Assembly (NCBI GenBank): GCA_934154805.1 | Contig: CAKPGM010000002.1 | Coordinates: forward strand, 69,408-133,407 | Direction: 5' to 3' | Source: an uncultured Clostridia bacterium | GTDB lineage: Bacteria > Bacillota > Clostridia > TANB77 > CAG-508 | Length of the DNA stretch: 64,000 bases | Part shown: positions 44,671-52,844 of the stretch, in pieces | How positions within the stretch are numbered: position 1 is the stretch's first letter | Layout: each line of letters opens with the position of its first letter | Notes under the pieces: model-generated | What the model saw: the letters and a program-made list of their open reading frames with translations, nothing else | Database searches by the model: none | Told to the model about the DNA's origin: nothing | Translations under genes and position numbers: made by a program

Positions 44671-45669
44671 ATGGCTAATAATGTAATGCAAGAATATATA
44701 AAAATAACACAAGAAGAAATACTCACATATATGAAATTAATATTTGAAAAATCATATAACAAAAAAATTGCATTAAGATATATGGAAGCATATGAAAATG
44801 TTAGGTTTTATAATTTTTATAAAAAAGATGAAAATCTAACATTTAGAAAAAATTTCTTAAATGCGTTAAAAGAAGCAGAAACAAAAATAAAAAAACAATT
44901 CCCAGAAAAAGAAAAACTGATAGAGAATATGAGAGCATTTTATTATTATATTTTGTATTTTGATAAAATATCTTATAAAACGGATGTGGAAGAGAAGATA
45001 GAAGAATTATACCAATTAAGAAAAAAGCTTCTAAAGAAAGACAATGAAGAATTCAAAAATGTATTTTATAAAACTTTTAAACTATATTCGGAACAAAAAC
45101 AAGAGTATTTAGATAAATTCTCAACAGAAGACTTTTATTTAAAAATTGCAGATTATGAGGGAATGGGTGGAGTTTATAAAGTAATGCTAAAATACAATAT
45201 AAACATTCCAATGATATATAGTGAAAAAGCGATAGAAACAGTATTTAATACAGGGTTGATAGAAGAAGACAAGCTATATGTTGAATATAACTTAATATCA
45301 GTAGAAGTTATATCAGACATATTAAGAGGAAATTTTAAAAAGCAATATATTATAGAATTTGCACCAGCAGTATTAAAGAAAAATAAGAAAATGAAAAGTC
45401 TATTAAATATAATAAATAATTCTGCAATTCAAGACAAAATAAACTTAACAATTAATTACGAAGATTTTTCAAAAAATAAAGAAAATATTTATGAACTAAT
45501 GAGAAATGGGTTTAAATTTGCCATAGTATTAGACAATACATTTGAACCAGAATATGGTAACTTTGAAAAACTAAAAATGTTTAACTATGTAATTCTAAAA
45601 AAAGACATAAATAATTATCAAAAAATATTACAAAACGAGAACATTATCGAAAATCTAATAAAAATATAA
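44671..45669 (+). CDS. Hypothetical protein with degenerate EAL-like C-terminus
   Basis: A 332-residue cytoplasmic protein. The N-terminal ~150 residues are helical (FKNVFYKTFKLYSEQKQEYLDKF). The C-terminal part has alternating strands and helices, including INLTINYEDFSKNKENIYELMRNGFKFAIVLDNTF and LKMFNYVILKKD. This follows the strand order of EAL (cyclic-di-GMP phosphodiesterase) domains, but the EAL motif and metal ligands are missing. If real, it could be a c-di-GMP sensor or a non-catalytic scaffold. It starts the three-gene block ahead of the AAA+ ATPase. Confidence 0.5.
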   Translation: MANNVMQEYIKITQEEILTYMKLIFEKSYNKKIALRYMEAYENVRFYNFYKKDENLTFRKNFLNALKEAETKIKKQFPEKEKLIENMRAFYYYILYFDKISYKTDVEEKIEELYQLRKKLLKKDNEEFKNVFYKTFKLYSEQKQEYLDKFSTEDFYLKIADYEGMGGVYKVMLKYNINIPMIYSEKAIETVFNTGLIEEDKLYVEYNLISVEVISDILRGNFKKQYIIEFAPAVLKKNKKMKSLLNIINNSAIQDKINLTINYEDFSKNKENIYELMRNGFKFAIVLDNTFEPEYGNFEKLKMFNYVILKKDINNYQKILQNENIIENLIKI

Positions 45670-45684
45670 ATAACGAGGTATAAA

Positions 45685-47211
45685 ATGGAAACTTTTACAA
45701 AATTCTTATATGAATTTCTGGGACAGTTCTTTTCTGGTATAGGAACAATGTTTGGAGGAATAGGAAAAGGAATAAAAGAATTATTTAATATAAAAGCTTA
45801 CTCTGATATAATAAATAATTATAAGGGTGACTTTTCAATGCCTGAATGGGTATTAGTTGTAATAGCCGTTGGTTTAATATTATTAATATTTGTTCTAGTT
45901 GGATTATTAATATTCTTTACAATTAGAAAATACGGAAAGATCAGAAAAAAAGCTGTTGACCAGGATGCACTACTTCAAGAAGTAGCTTCATTAAATGGAC
46001 AAGTAGCAAGACTGGTAAAAGAAAAAGAAGATATATTAGCAATGAAAGTATCACAACTAGGATTAAGACCTGATGAAAATGCTGAAGAAGATACACAAGA
46101 AGATAAAAAGGAAGAAGATCCTTCGATGCAAGGTACAAGATTTGCTAAACTTGCGACAATAGACGAAGAATTTGCAAATTATAAAATTAAAAACTATGAC
46201 AACAATTTTACATTGCCAGAGCTTTGTGAACATTTTAGAAATTTCGCAGCATCAAGGCTAAGATTATTTTATACAATAGATATGATGAGATTATTTATAT
46301 CAGCATTAGCTTCTACAAAGCTAGTTATACTACAAGGTATATCTGGTACAGGTAAGACATCACTTGCATATGCTTGGGGAAAATTCTTAAAACACGATTC
46401 ATGTATAGCATCTGTACAGCCATCTTGGAGAGATAGAACAGAGTTATTCGGATATTTCAACGAATTCACAAAGAAATTCAATGAAACAGAAGTACTAAAA
46501 GAAATGTATATGGCAGGATATACTGATGATGTCTACACAGTAATACTGGACGAGATGAACATAGCCCGTGTTGAGTATTACTTTGCAGAGATGTTGTCAA
46601 TTCTAGAGATGCCTAACAAAAACGAATGGATTATAGAGCTGGTTCCAAGTAGTTGGAAATCAGATCCAGTAAGATTAAAAGAAGGAAAATTAAAAATACC
46701 ACCAAATATGTGGTATATAGGAACAATCAACAACGACGACTCTACATTTATGGTTACAGATAAGGTTTACGATAGAGCAATGCCAATCGATATAAATGAT
46801 AAAGGTAAAGTATTTGAGCCAATAGATATGCCACCATTAGATGTAAACTATTCATACTTAGATAATTTATTTACAATGGCTATGCAAGAACATCAAGTTT
46901 CAGAAGATACTTTAGCTAAAATAGAACTAATGGACGATTATACAATAAAACATTTCCGTATAGCATTTGGTAACCGTATTGTTGCACATATGAAGAAGTT
47001 TGTACCAGTATATGTGGCTTGCGGAGGAGACGAAATTGCCGGAGTAGATTACTTTATGGCAAAGAAAGTATTAAGAAAATTTGAGCAGTTAAACATTTCT
47101 TATATAAGAGATGAAATTACACCATATATAGAATTCTTAGACAAGACTTTTGGAAAAGGAAAAATGAAAGAATGTATTGAATATATGATGAGATTAAAGA
47201 AATTGACATAG
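45685..47211 (+). CDS. Membrane-anchored McrB-like AAA+ ATPase
   Basis: A 508-residue protein. A Gly/Phe-rich amphipathic N-terminus precedes one membrane segment (~56-82) and a coiled coil (~90-120), then an acidic linker. The AAA+ core has Walker A QGISGTGKTSLAYAWG (~218-233), Walker B VILDEMNIARVEYYFAEML (~284-302) and sensor-like YIGTINNDDSTFMVTDKVYDRAMPI. LDEMN followed by ARVEYYF is characteristic of McrB-type NTPases. Classical McrB is soluble and carries a DNA-reading domain; here a membrane anchor takes that place. It lies 15 nt after the EAL-like gene and 13 nt before its likely partner. Confidence 0.82.
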   Translation: METFTKFLYEFLGQFFSGIGTMFGGIGKGIKELFNIKAYSDIINNYKGDFSMPEWVLVVIAVGLILLIFVLVGLLIFFTIRKYGKIRKKAVDQDALLQEVASLNGQVARLVKEKEDILAMKVSQLGLRPDENAEEDTQEDKKEEDPSMQGTRFAKLATIDEEFANYKIKNYDNNFTLPELCEHFRNFAASRLRLFYTIDMMRLFISALASTKLVILQGISGTGKTSLAYAWGKFLKHDSCIASVQPSWRDRTELFGYFNEFTKKFNETEVLKEMYMAGYTDDVYTVILDEMNIARVEYYFAEMLSILEMPNKNEWIIELVPSSWKSDPVRLKEGKLKIPPNMWYIGTINNDDSTFMVTDKVYDRAMPIDINDKGKVFEPIDMPPLDVNYSYLDNLFTMAMQEHQVSEDTLAKIELMDDYTIKHFRIAFGNRIVAHMKKFVPVYVACGGDEIAGVDYFMAKKVLRKFEQLNISYIRDEITPYIEFLDKTFGKGKMKECIEYMMRLKKLT

Positions 47212-47224
47212 ACTAGGAGGAAAT

Positions 47225-48361
47225 ATGGAAAACTCAAAAATAGTTGACATATATCAAAATGCAAGTTCAGGAAAAACAGAAAACTTCAGAAAAAACACTG
47301 AATCGACATTACATGTAAAAACAGATTATGAAAAAGTTATTAGAGATATTGACTGGATAGAAATGATGGAAGGAACAATTCCATATCTAGACAATATATT
47401 TCGAGCACCCAATAGATTTATTATAAATGAAGAAGAAATCGTAAAAATAGAAAGAGCAAGAAGAATAACAGTAGAAAGTATAAAAAACTTATCCAAAAAT
47501 ACAAACTTTATACAAGAAGTTGATAAAAAAACAGGAGATGTAAAACCTTCTAAAATATTAAACATAGATAAAGAAGAAAGTTATGACACATATGAAAATA
47601 GATTGATATATACGCTTATACAAAATATGAAATTCTTCTTAAGCGTAAAGAAAAAAACATTAGAACAACTTCAAGGTGTAGGAAACAAAAACGACAAGAA
47701 AATAGCATATTCTGGAACATCAAGAGTAGGAGCTGAAAAAGTAAATATAAATTTGACAATGGATACACAAAAAGATGGAAATAGCAGTGGTGGCTCAAAA
47801 AAAGATGTAGAAAATCCAGATAACTTATTACAAAGAATATCTGATTTAGAAGTAAGAATTTCAGATTTAACAAATACAGATGTATATAAAGTAATAGATA
47901 AAAAACACATTGCATTGGTTAGAGAGCCAATAAAGAAAACAAACGTTGTTTTAAAAAATGTAAATTTCCAATATGCAATGAAATTATGGGATTACTTAAG
48001 AGATAATCTTGATGATAAGACAAAAAATATCAACGAAAAGAAAGATTACGAGGAAAGCGGAGAACTAAAAGAATTGATGGATGATTCTTTCTTGTTAAAT
48101 TATCTAATAATAAATACGCTAGATAAAGACAAAGAAGAAGATGTACACACAGAGGAAAGAAAAAAAGAAATTCAGAATATAATAATAAGCAAAATGTTAG
48201 AGAAAATTGTAGAAATGAACCAAGATTTAACCAAGGAACAAATAAAAGAAATGATTGGAGAAAAATACTTGGTAATAAAACGCAGAAATCAAGCTAGTCT
48301 ACAAGAGATACAAGCGATATTTAGCAAAAACATAAATAAATATCTAACAAAAGTTAAATAA
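47225..48361 (+). CDS. DUF2357/McrC-like partner protein
   Basis: A 378-residue cytoplasmic protein. The segment ITVESIKNLSKNTNFI ... ESYDTYENRLIYTLIQNM (residues ~120-140 for the latter) resembles the DUF2357 region that pairs with McrB-type ATPases. A coiled coil lies at ~205-220. I cannot find a convincing PD-(D/E)XK nuclease core downstream, unlike McrC. It is likely the effector or adaptor of the AAA+ ATPase next door. GGAGG precedes the start. Confidence 0.6.
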   Translation: MENSKIVDIYQNASSGKTENFRKNTESTLHVKTDYEKVIRDIDWIEMMEGTIPYLDNIFRAPNRFIINEEEIVKIERARRITVESIKNLSKNTNFIQEVDKKTGDVKPSKILNIDKEESYDTYENRLIYTLIQNMKFFLSVKKKTLEQLQGVGNKNDKKIAYSGTSRVGAEKVNINLTMDTQKDGNSSGGSKKDVENPDNLLQRISDLEVRISDLTNTDVYKVIDKKHIALVREPIKKTNVVLKNVNFQYAMKLWDYLRDNLDDKTKNINEKKDYEESGELKELMDDSFLLNYLIINTLDKDKEEDVHTEERKKEIQNIIISKMLEKIVEMNQDLTKEQIKEMIGEKYLVIKRRNQASLQEIQAIFSKNINKYLTKVK

Positions 48362-48370
48362 TAGGAGGAA

Positions 48371-48386
48371 ATTCTAGAAATAGAAT
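48371..48386 (+). promoter_or_regulatory. GAAA-loop hairpin between ribosome site and start
   Basis: ATTCTA (48371-48376) and TAGAAT (48381-48386) enclose a GAAA tetraloop, and the last two bases are the AT of the start codon. Folding would shorten an otherwise too long spacing, or mask the start. Confidence 0.4.
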
Positions 48387-48993
48387 GAAAAGTGAAATGT
48401 TAAAAAAGATAATGGGAAATAAGGCTTTAAAAATAATAGGAAATATATTGTACTACTTATTAGTATTAGTAGTATTACTAATATTAGTAGTGGTAGCAGT
48501 GCAAAGAATAACAAATAATAATCTTACACTTGCAGGATTTAGAATTTTTAATATTGTAACAGAAAGTATGGTTCCTAAATATCAAGTAGGAGATATATTA
48601 GTAGCAAAGACAATTGATCCAAGTCAAATAAAAAAAGGTGATGACCTAGTATACTTAGGTAAAGATGATTCTTTTACTGGAAAAATAGTAACACACCAAG
48701 TAATTGATATAGAGGAAGAAAATGGAGAATATAAATTTCATACAAAAGGAATTGCAAATGAAGTTGAAGATCCAATAGTATCACAAAGCCAAATATATGG
48801 TATTATTGTATATAAAACACATATATTAAGTTTTATAAGTAAAATAATAAACAACTTGTTTGGATTCTACTTCTTAATATTTGTACCACTTACTATTTTA
48901 ATAATTGTAAAAATAATAAAAATACGCAATGAGCGTGATGATGATGACGACGATGAAGAAATAGAAGAAAAAGGGGAAAAAAGTGAAAAGTAA
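48385..48993 (+). CDS. sipW: SipW-type signal peptidase I with acidic tail
   Basis: A 202-residue Ser/His signal peptidase: S61 in VTESMVPKYQVGD, H104 in IVTHQVIDI, and KGIANEVEDP as box E. Membrane segments at ~20-40 and ~150-175; the C-terminus is strongly acidic (DDDDDDEEIEEK). The ribosome site (AGGAGG 48363-48368) is 16 nt from the ATG, with a small hairpin (48371-48386) in between. The end overlaps the next gene, a likely substrate. Confidence 0.9.
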   Translation: MKSEMLKKIMGNKALKIIGNILYYLLVLVVLLILVVVAVQRITNNNLTLAGFRIFNIVTESMVPKYQVGDILVAKTIDPSQIKKGDDLVYLGKDDSFTGKIVTHQVIDIEEENGEYKFHTKGIANEVEDPIVSQSQIYGIIVYKTHILSFISKIINNLFGFYFLIFVPLTILIIVKIIKIRNERDDDDDDEEIEEKGEKSEK

Positions 48994-49597
48994 AGAAACC
49001 ACAAAGGATACGAAGAAAGGAATAATAAAGAAATACGTTAAGCTAAGAACTTTAATTATTATAGTAGTACTACTAGCTTTTAATTCATATGCGTGGTTTG
49101 TATTTGCAACAAAGGTATCAACAGGATTAACAGCACATGTAACATCTTGGGAAGTAACCTTTGTTGTAGGTGAAGATGAAAGTACGACAGAAATTGTCCT
49201 AGACGTAGGTAAACTGTATCCGGGAATGGAAACTTATACAAAAGAGATAAAAGCTCAAAACAAAGGAGAATCAAAAGCAAAATTATCATATATATATGAT
49301 TCTCTTACAGTACTTGGACAGAAATATTCTGTAGGAGATGGTTACACGCAAGAAGAATTGAATAATATAATAGAAAATAATTTCCCTTTTAAAATAAAAG
49401 TTGCAATAAACAATGATAATCTAGAAAGCCAAGATGGATATGGATTATTTATAATTACAATAGAATGGCCATATGAATCTGGAGATGATGAACTAGATAC
49501 ATTTTGGGGGCAACAAGCGTATTCGTATTATGAGGCGAATCCGGATGAGGCTGGATTAAAATTACATTTAACTTTAATAGCTCAACAGCAAGTATAA
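48983..49597 (+). CDS. TasA/camelysin-like secreted protein
   Basis: A 204-residue protein starting at GTG, overlapping sipW by 11 nt. Membrane segment ~24-38 ends in NSYAWFVFATKVSTGLTAHV, the classic SipW leader seen in TasA-type proteins. WEVTFVVGEDES and VGKLYPGMETYTKEIKAQNKGESKAKLSY are camelysin-like strands. It probably forms extracellular fibres or a matrix component. Confidence 0.78.
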   Translation: MKSKETTKDTKKGIIKKYVKLRTLIIIVVLLAFNSYAWFVFATKVSTGLTAHVTSWEVTFVVGEDESTTEIVLDVGKLYPGMETYTKEIKAQNKGESKAKLSYIYDSLTVLGQKYSVGDGYTQEELNNIIENNFPFKIKVAINNDNLESQDGYGLFIITIEWPYESGDDELDTFWGQQAYSYYEANPDEAGLKLHLTLIAQQQV

Positions 49598-49604
49598 AAA
49601 TAAA

Positions 49605-49628
49605 ACTGCTAGAAGAAATTCTAGCAGT
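49605..49628. terminator. Convergent hairpin terminator
   Basis: A perfect 10-bp stem ACTGCTAGAA/TTCTAGCAGT with a GAAA loop. On the minus strand it is followed by TTTATTTTTAT; on the plus strand the tail is weaker. Confidence 0.75.
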
Positions 49629-49639
49629 ATAATTATGCT

Positions 49640-50243
49640 TTATTGTGTTATTTGAGTAAATGCAACAGTTACCTTTAAAATAGCAGAACTATTAGTTTGT
49701 AAAGTAGAAGCGGTATCACCTAAATTATCCATAGAAGATGTATTGGGATCATCGTTCCACATAACATAAACTCTAATATTCTGACTCTTTGGCCCGGTCG
49801 GTCGATAAAGGAATAGTGTTTGTGATTGCGCCTTCATAATCTGTAAAGGAAATTTTGTCACCACCATCAATCGAATATCCAGTAGCAACGATATCTTTTA
49901 CGGCACTATTTTCGGATGCTGTGACTGAAACATCGTATTTAAAAGAAACATCAACATCGGTCCAGTCGAAATCTAAATCAAAATACCCTTCAGCTGTAGG
50001 TGCAATTATATTACTTGCAATATGTTCAGTTCCAGGAAAGATAGGTGTTATGCTTGCTGAAATATCAGAATTTGTTTTAATAGAAGAATTGTTGACAGTT
50101 ATGTTCCACCTAGATATCGGAATGTTGGCATTACCAAATGCTGAACTTAGGTATTTTGCGTATACTTGATTTATTAAAAATATTAATAAAATCAAACAAA
50201 TACAAGCTAGTAAAATTAAAATAAACTTTTTAAATATTTTCAT
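49640..50243 (-). pseudogene. TasA/camelysin-like gene broken by a 4-bp duplication
   Basis: Two minus-strand frames overlap. The first (50243 to 49773) begins with a leader and membrane segment, NQVYAKYLSSAF and RWNITVN, then IFPGTEHIASNIIAPTAEGYFDLDFDW and SFKYDVSVTAS, clearly a TasA/camelysin-like protein. It ends early in ...PLSTDRAKESEY. The second frame carries the missing end, SQNIRVYVMWNDDPNTSS ... AILKVTVAFTQITQ. At 49796-49803 the plus strand reads GGTCGGTC; removing one GGTC joins the frames as PLSTGPKSQNIRVYVMW, giving a 199-residue protein. Thus a recent tandem duplication, a switchable repeat, or a sequencing error inactivates it. Confidence 0.85.
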
Positions 50244-50262
50244 ATATAACCTCGTTTCTATC

Positions 50263-50292
50263 TTGAAATATTATAAAAAAATATATTATAAT
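50263..50292 (+). promoter_or_regulatory. Promoter upstream of 254-residue secreted protein
   Basis: TTGAAA at 50263-50268, 18-bp spacer, TATAAT at 50287-50292, about 70 nt before the start codon. Confidence 0.6.
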
Positions 50293-50364
50293 ATTTATAT
50301 ATGAATTTTAACATAATATAAAACTTAAATCAATGATATTTACATAAAAAACAGGAGAGATAAA

Positions 50365-51129
50365 ATGGCAAATGATAAAGAAAAAGAGATAAATAAAATA
50401 GTTGAAAAGAATAAAATAGCTACAATTGCCGATAAAGGTAAAATAGAGCTAGGATCTGAGAAACTAAAAAGAAGAGAAAAAAACATAAGGATAATAAAAT
50501 TAGGATTATTAATTATAGCGTTATTTCTAATTATAATATATTTCTTATTAAGATTATTTTATGAAGGTGGAGCATTTACTGTTGCTTTGGATGAAAACTT
50601 GGCAAGAAAAAAAGGACTTGTAATGTATGAGAGACTGGAAGAAAAAGACGAAAGGAAAATATTAAAAGTAGATGAGCTAGAATTTGTAGACAATATATCT
50701 ATAAATTGGCTACCAGATAATCTTGATACTCAGGGGGAAGGAACTCATAATGGAGACAACTATATTGCATATACATTCTACTTGGAGAACAAAGGTGCAG
50801 AAATAATTAACTATTGGTATACAATAAAAGTTGATGACGTTGTAAAAAATGTGGACAAGGCAATAAGAGTTATGCTATTTAGAAATGGAGAAAGAGAAGT
50901 ATATGCAAGACCTAATGAAACTACAGGAGAAGCAGAATCAGGAACAACAGCTTTTAAATCAGTTGATTGTGTTGTCGAAAAAAGAAGAGAAACATTTAAT
51001 CCAGGAGATATAGATAGGTTTACTGTAGTAATTTGGATCGAAGGGGATGATCCTGATTGTGTTGACGCGCTAATAGGTGGAATGATGAAAATGCATATGG
51101 ATATAACAGAAGAACATATAAAACAATAG
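50365..51129 (+). CDS. Secreted/membrane-anchored camelysin-like protein
   Basis: A 254-residue protein with a ~45-residue basic cytoplasmic segment, one membrane segment (~46-66) and an outer beta-rich domain. NISINWLPDNLDTQGEGTHNGDNYIAYTFYLENKGAEIINYWYTI and ETFNPGDIDRFTVVIWIEGDDPDCVD resemble the strands of TasA-like proteins. The WIEGDDPDC ending is shared in spirit with WVEGQDVDC in the next gene, so the two are homologous. It lies alone with its own promoter. Confidence 0.7.
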   Translation: MANDKEKEINKIVEKNKIATIADKGKIELGSEKLKRREKNIRIIKLGLLIIALFLIIIYFLLRLFYEGGAFTVALDENLARKKGLVMYERLEEKDERKILKVDELEFVDNISINWLPDNLDTQGEGTHNGDNYIAYTFYLENKGAEIINYWYTIKVDDVVKNVDKAIRVMLFRNGEREVYARPNETTGEAESGTTAFKSVDCVVEKRRETFNPGDIDRFTVVIWIEGDDPDCVDALIGGMMKMHMDITEEHIKQ

Positions 51130-51167
51130 TTCAAAAATAAACAAAATATTACAAAATATTACAAAAA

Positions 51168-51190
51168 TTACATTTGTTTTACAAATGTAA
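51168..51190 (+). promoter_or_regulatory. Perfect 10-bp inverted repeat upstream of TasA-like gene
   Basis: TTACATTTGT (51168-51177), TTT, ACAAATGTAA (51181-51190), preceded by tandem AAAATATTAC units. It may terminate the upstream gene or serve as an operator; a weak promoter (TTGCAA-18-TATATT, 51204-51233) lies just after. Confidence 0.5.
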
Positions 51191-51268
51191 GACATATATT
51201 GACTTGCAATAGAGAGTGTGGTATCTTTATATTATACGAATGGTATACGAGAAAGAGAGGAAATATAT

Positions 51269-52234
51269 ATGAGTAAAAAAAGCAAAAGAAAAACCAGTTT
51301 AAAATCAGCAATACTATTGCTACTATTAATGGCAATACTATTAGTGACATCATCTTATGCGTGGTTCACAGCAAACCAAACAGTAACAATTAGTTCGTTA
51401 CAAGTAAATGTTAAGGCATCAAATGGTCTACAAATATCGACAGATGGTAAGACATGGAAGTCAATAATAACACAAGAAGATATAAAAGCAGGATATGCAG
51501 GACATACTAATAATATACCAACTGAAATGGCACCAGTTTCTACAACTGGAACTGTAACAGATGGAAAACTAGATATGTACTATGGTTCAGTTGTAACGAA
51601 TACTGCCGGTGATTTCATATTAACAGCTGAAAAAGATGCAGACGATAAAGGACATTACATTGTATTTGATGTATTCCTAAAAGTAGATGCAGCAACAGAT
51701 GTATATATGACAGAAGAATCAAAAGTTGAATATGCAGGAGCTAATACTCAAGGTCTAGAAAATGCCGCACGTGTTGGATTTATAATTGAAGGAAATACTG
51801 CAGCAACTTCTGGAATTAACACAATAACAGGACTATCATTAGCTACTGGTACAGCAAAGATCTGGGAACCAAACTATGATACACACTCAGCTTTAGCTAT
51901 AACAAATGCTAAAACAAATTATGACTTAACAATAACAAGCCCAAATGCAGAAGCTCTAACATATTATGGAGTTAAAGCTCCTATAGTAGCAGGTGATAAC
52001 ATACCAATAAAACAAGTTGGAACACCATCAGTTGATTATTTCTCAGCTGTAACTCCTGCAATTAAAACAGTAAATGGTTCAACATTAAGACCAAAATTCG
52101 AAAACTTAGCAGCAGGTATAACAAAAGTAAGAATATATATGTGGGTTGAAGGACAAGATGTTGACTGCGAAAACGGTGCATCTGGAACTGATATTAAATA
52201 CACAGTACAATTCTCAACAAAAGAAACAGCTTAA
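51269..52234 (+). CDS. TasA-like major fibre/matrix protein
   Basis: A 321-residue protein. Its leader has a basic start, a membrane segment and SSYAWFTANQTVTISSLQVNVKASNGLQIS, the strongest SipW/TasA-type leader in the window. The mature domain is Thr/Ala-rich and beta-rich, ending VRIYMWVEGQDVDCENGASGTDIKYTVQFS. I chose ATG 51269 (after AGAGAGG, 8 nt) rather than the ATG at 51218, which lies in the promoter region. It is monocistronic with a good terminator and is the likely abundant structural subunit. Confidence 0.82.
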   Translation: MSKKSKRKTSLKSAILLLLLMAILLVTSSYAWFTANQTVTISSLQVNVKASNGLQISTDGKTWKSIITQEDIKAGYAGHTNNIPTEMAPVSTTGTVTDGKLDMYYGSVVTNTAGDFILTAEKDADDKGHYIVFDVFLKVDAATDVYMTEESKVEYAGANTQGLENAARVGFIIEGNTAATSGINTITGLSLATGTAKIWEPNYDTHSALAITNAKTNYDLTITSPNAEALTYYGVKAPIVAGDNIPIKQVGTPSVDYFSAVTPAIKTVNGSTLRPKFENLAAGITKVRIYMWVEGQDVDCENGASGTDIKYTVQFSTKETA

Positions 52235-52243
52235 TAAAAACAT

Positions 52244-52272
52244 AAAAAGGGTATCGAAAGATACTCTTTTTT
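52244..52272 (+). terminator. Terminator of TasA-like gene
   Basis: A stem of about 12 bp (52244-52255 with 52260-52271, one G-T pair) with a GAAA loop and T-run. Confidence 0.88.
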
Positions 52273-52341
52273 GATGCGCAAAAGCTGTAAAATAAGTAAT
52301 AAAATTAAAAATGTAACACAAATGTAATAATTCACAAAAAA

Positions 52342-52348
52342 TGTCGAA
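52342..52348 (+). promoter_or_regulatory. Possible Spo0A box upstream of veg
   Basis: TGTCGAA lies 51 bp upstream of the -35 box of the veg promoter. An 11-bp direct repeat GCTGTAAAATA at 52284-52294 and 52353-52363 flanks it. Confidence 0.35.
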
Positions 52349-52398
52349 AAAGGCTGTAAAATAGCACATTACGGCGATTACTGCTACTGCAAGACTCT

Positions 52399-52427
52399 TT
52401 GACTTTAAGACTAAAAAATGATATAAT
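52399..52427 (+). promoter_or_regulatory. Sigma-A promoter of veg
   Basis: TTGACT at 52399-52404, 17-bp spacer, TATAAT at 52422-52427; the start codon follows 30 nt later. Confidence 0.85.
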
Positions 52428-52457
52428 AAGCACATCTTAAAGGAGTGGTGATACAGT

Positions 52458-52763
52458 ATGATTTATCCAACAGATATTACAAATCTAAAGACAGATATTG
52501 GAGAAAAAATTGGACAAAAGATAATTATTAAAGGTTCTTTAGGAAGAAATAGACCATTTGAAAAAGAAGCAACAATACAAAAAGCATATCCAAGTATTTT
52601 CGTGGTTAAATATGATGAAAACCAAAGAAATGTAACATATAGTTACACAGATATACTAACAAGAACTGTAGAACTTCAAGTTTTCAATGGGGAAGAATAT
52701 AGTTCAATAATTCCATCAGAAGAAGAAATCAAAAAAAGAAAAAGAGAATTCACATTAAGTTAA
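52458..52763 (+). CDS. veg: Veg family protein
   Basis: A 101-residue protein matching the Veg family: LKTDIGEKIGQKIIIKGSLGRNR, then AYPSIFVVKYDENQRNVTYSYTDILTRTVELQVF. The SYTDxLT segment is diagnostic. In Bacillus subtilis Veg raises expression of matrix genes, including the tapA-sipW-tasA operon, by opposing SinR. Its strong promoter and place directly after the TasA-like gene fit a link to the surface-fibre island. No sinR is visible here. Confidence 0.9.
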   Translation: MIYPTDITNLKTDIGEKIGQKIIIKGSLGRNRPFEKEATIQKAYPSIFVVKYDENQRNVTYSYTDILTRTVELQVFNGEEYSSIIPSEEEIKKRKREFTLS

Positions 52764-52770
52764 AAATAAA

Positions 52771-52796
52771 AAATTCCTATTTTAGGAATTTTTTTT
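52771..52796 (+). terminator. Terminator of veg
   Basis: A 9-bp perfect stem AAATTCCTA/TAGGAATTT with a TTT loop and a T-run. Confidence 0.88.
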
Positions 52797-52844
52797 GTGC
52801 CTTGTAATATATATTAAATATGAATAATACGAGGAGGTATAAAT

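Noticed and set aside
44671..48361. Calling the block a standard McrBC restriction system
   Set aside because: The ATPase has a membrane anchor, no DNA-recognition domain is visible, and no nuclease core was found in the partner.
49855..50169. Plus-strand 104-codon frame opposite the broken TasA-like gene
   Set aside because: It mirrors conserved codons of the minus-strand gene and lacks a start signal.
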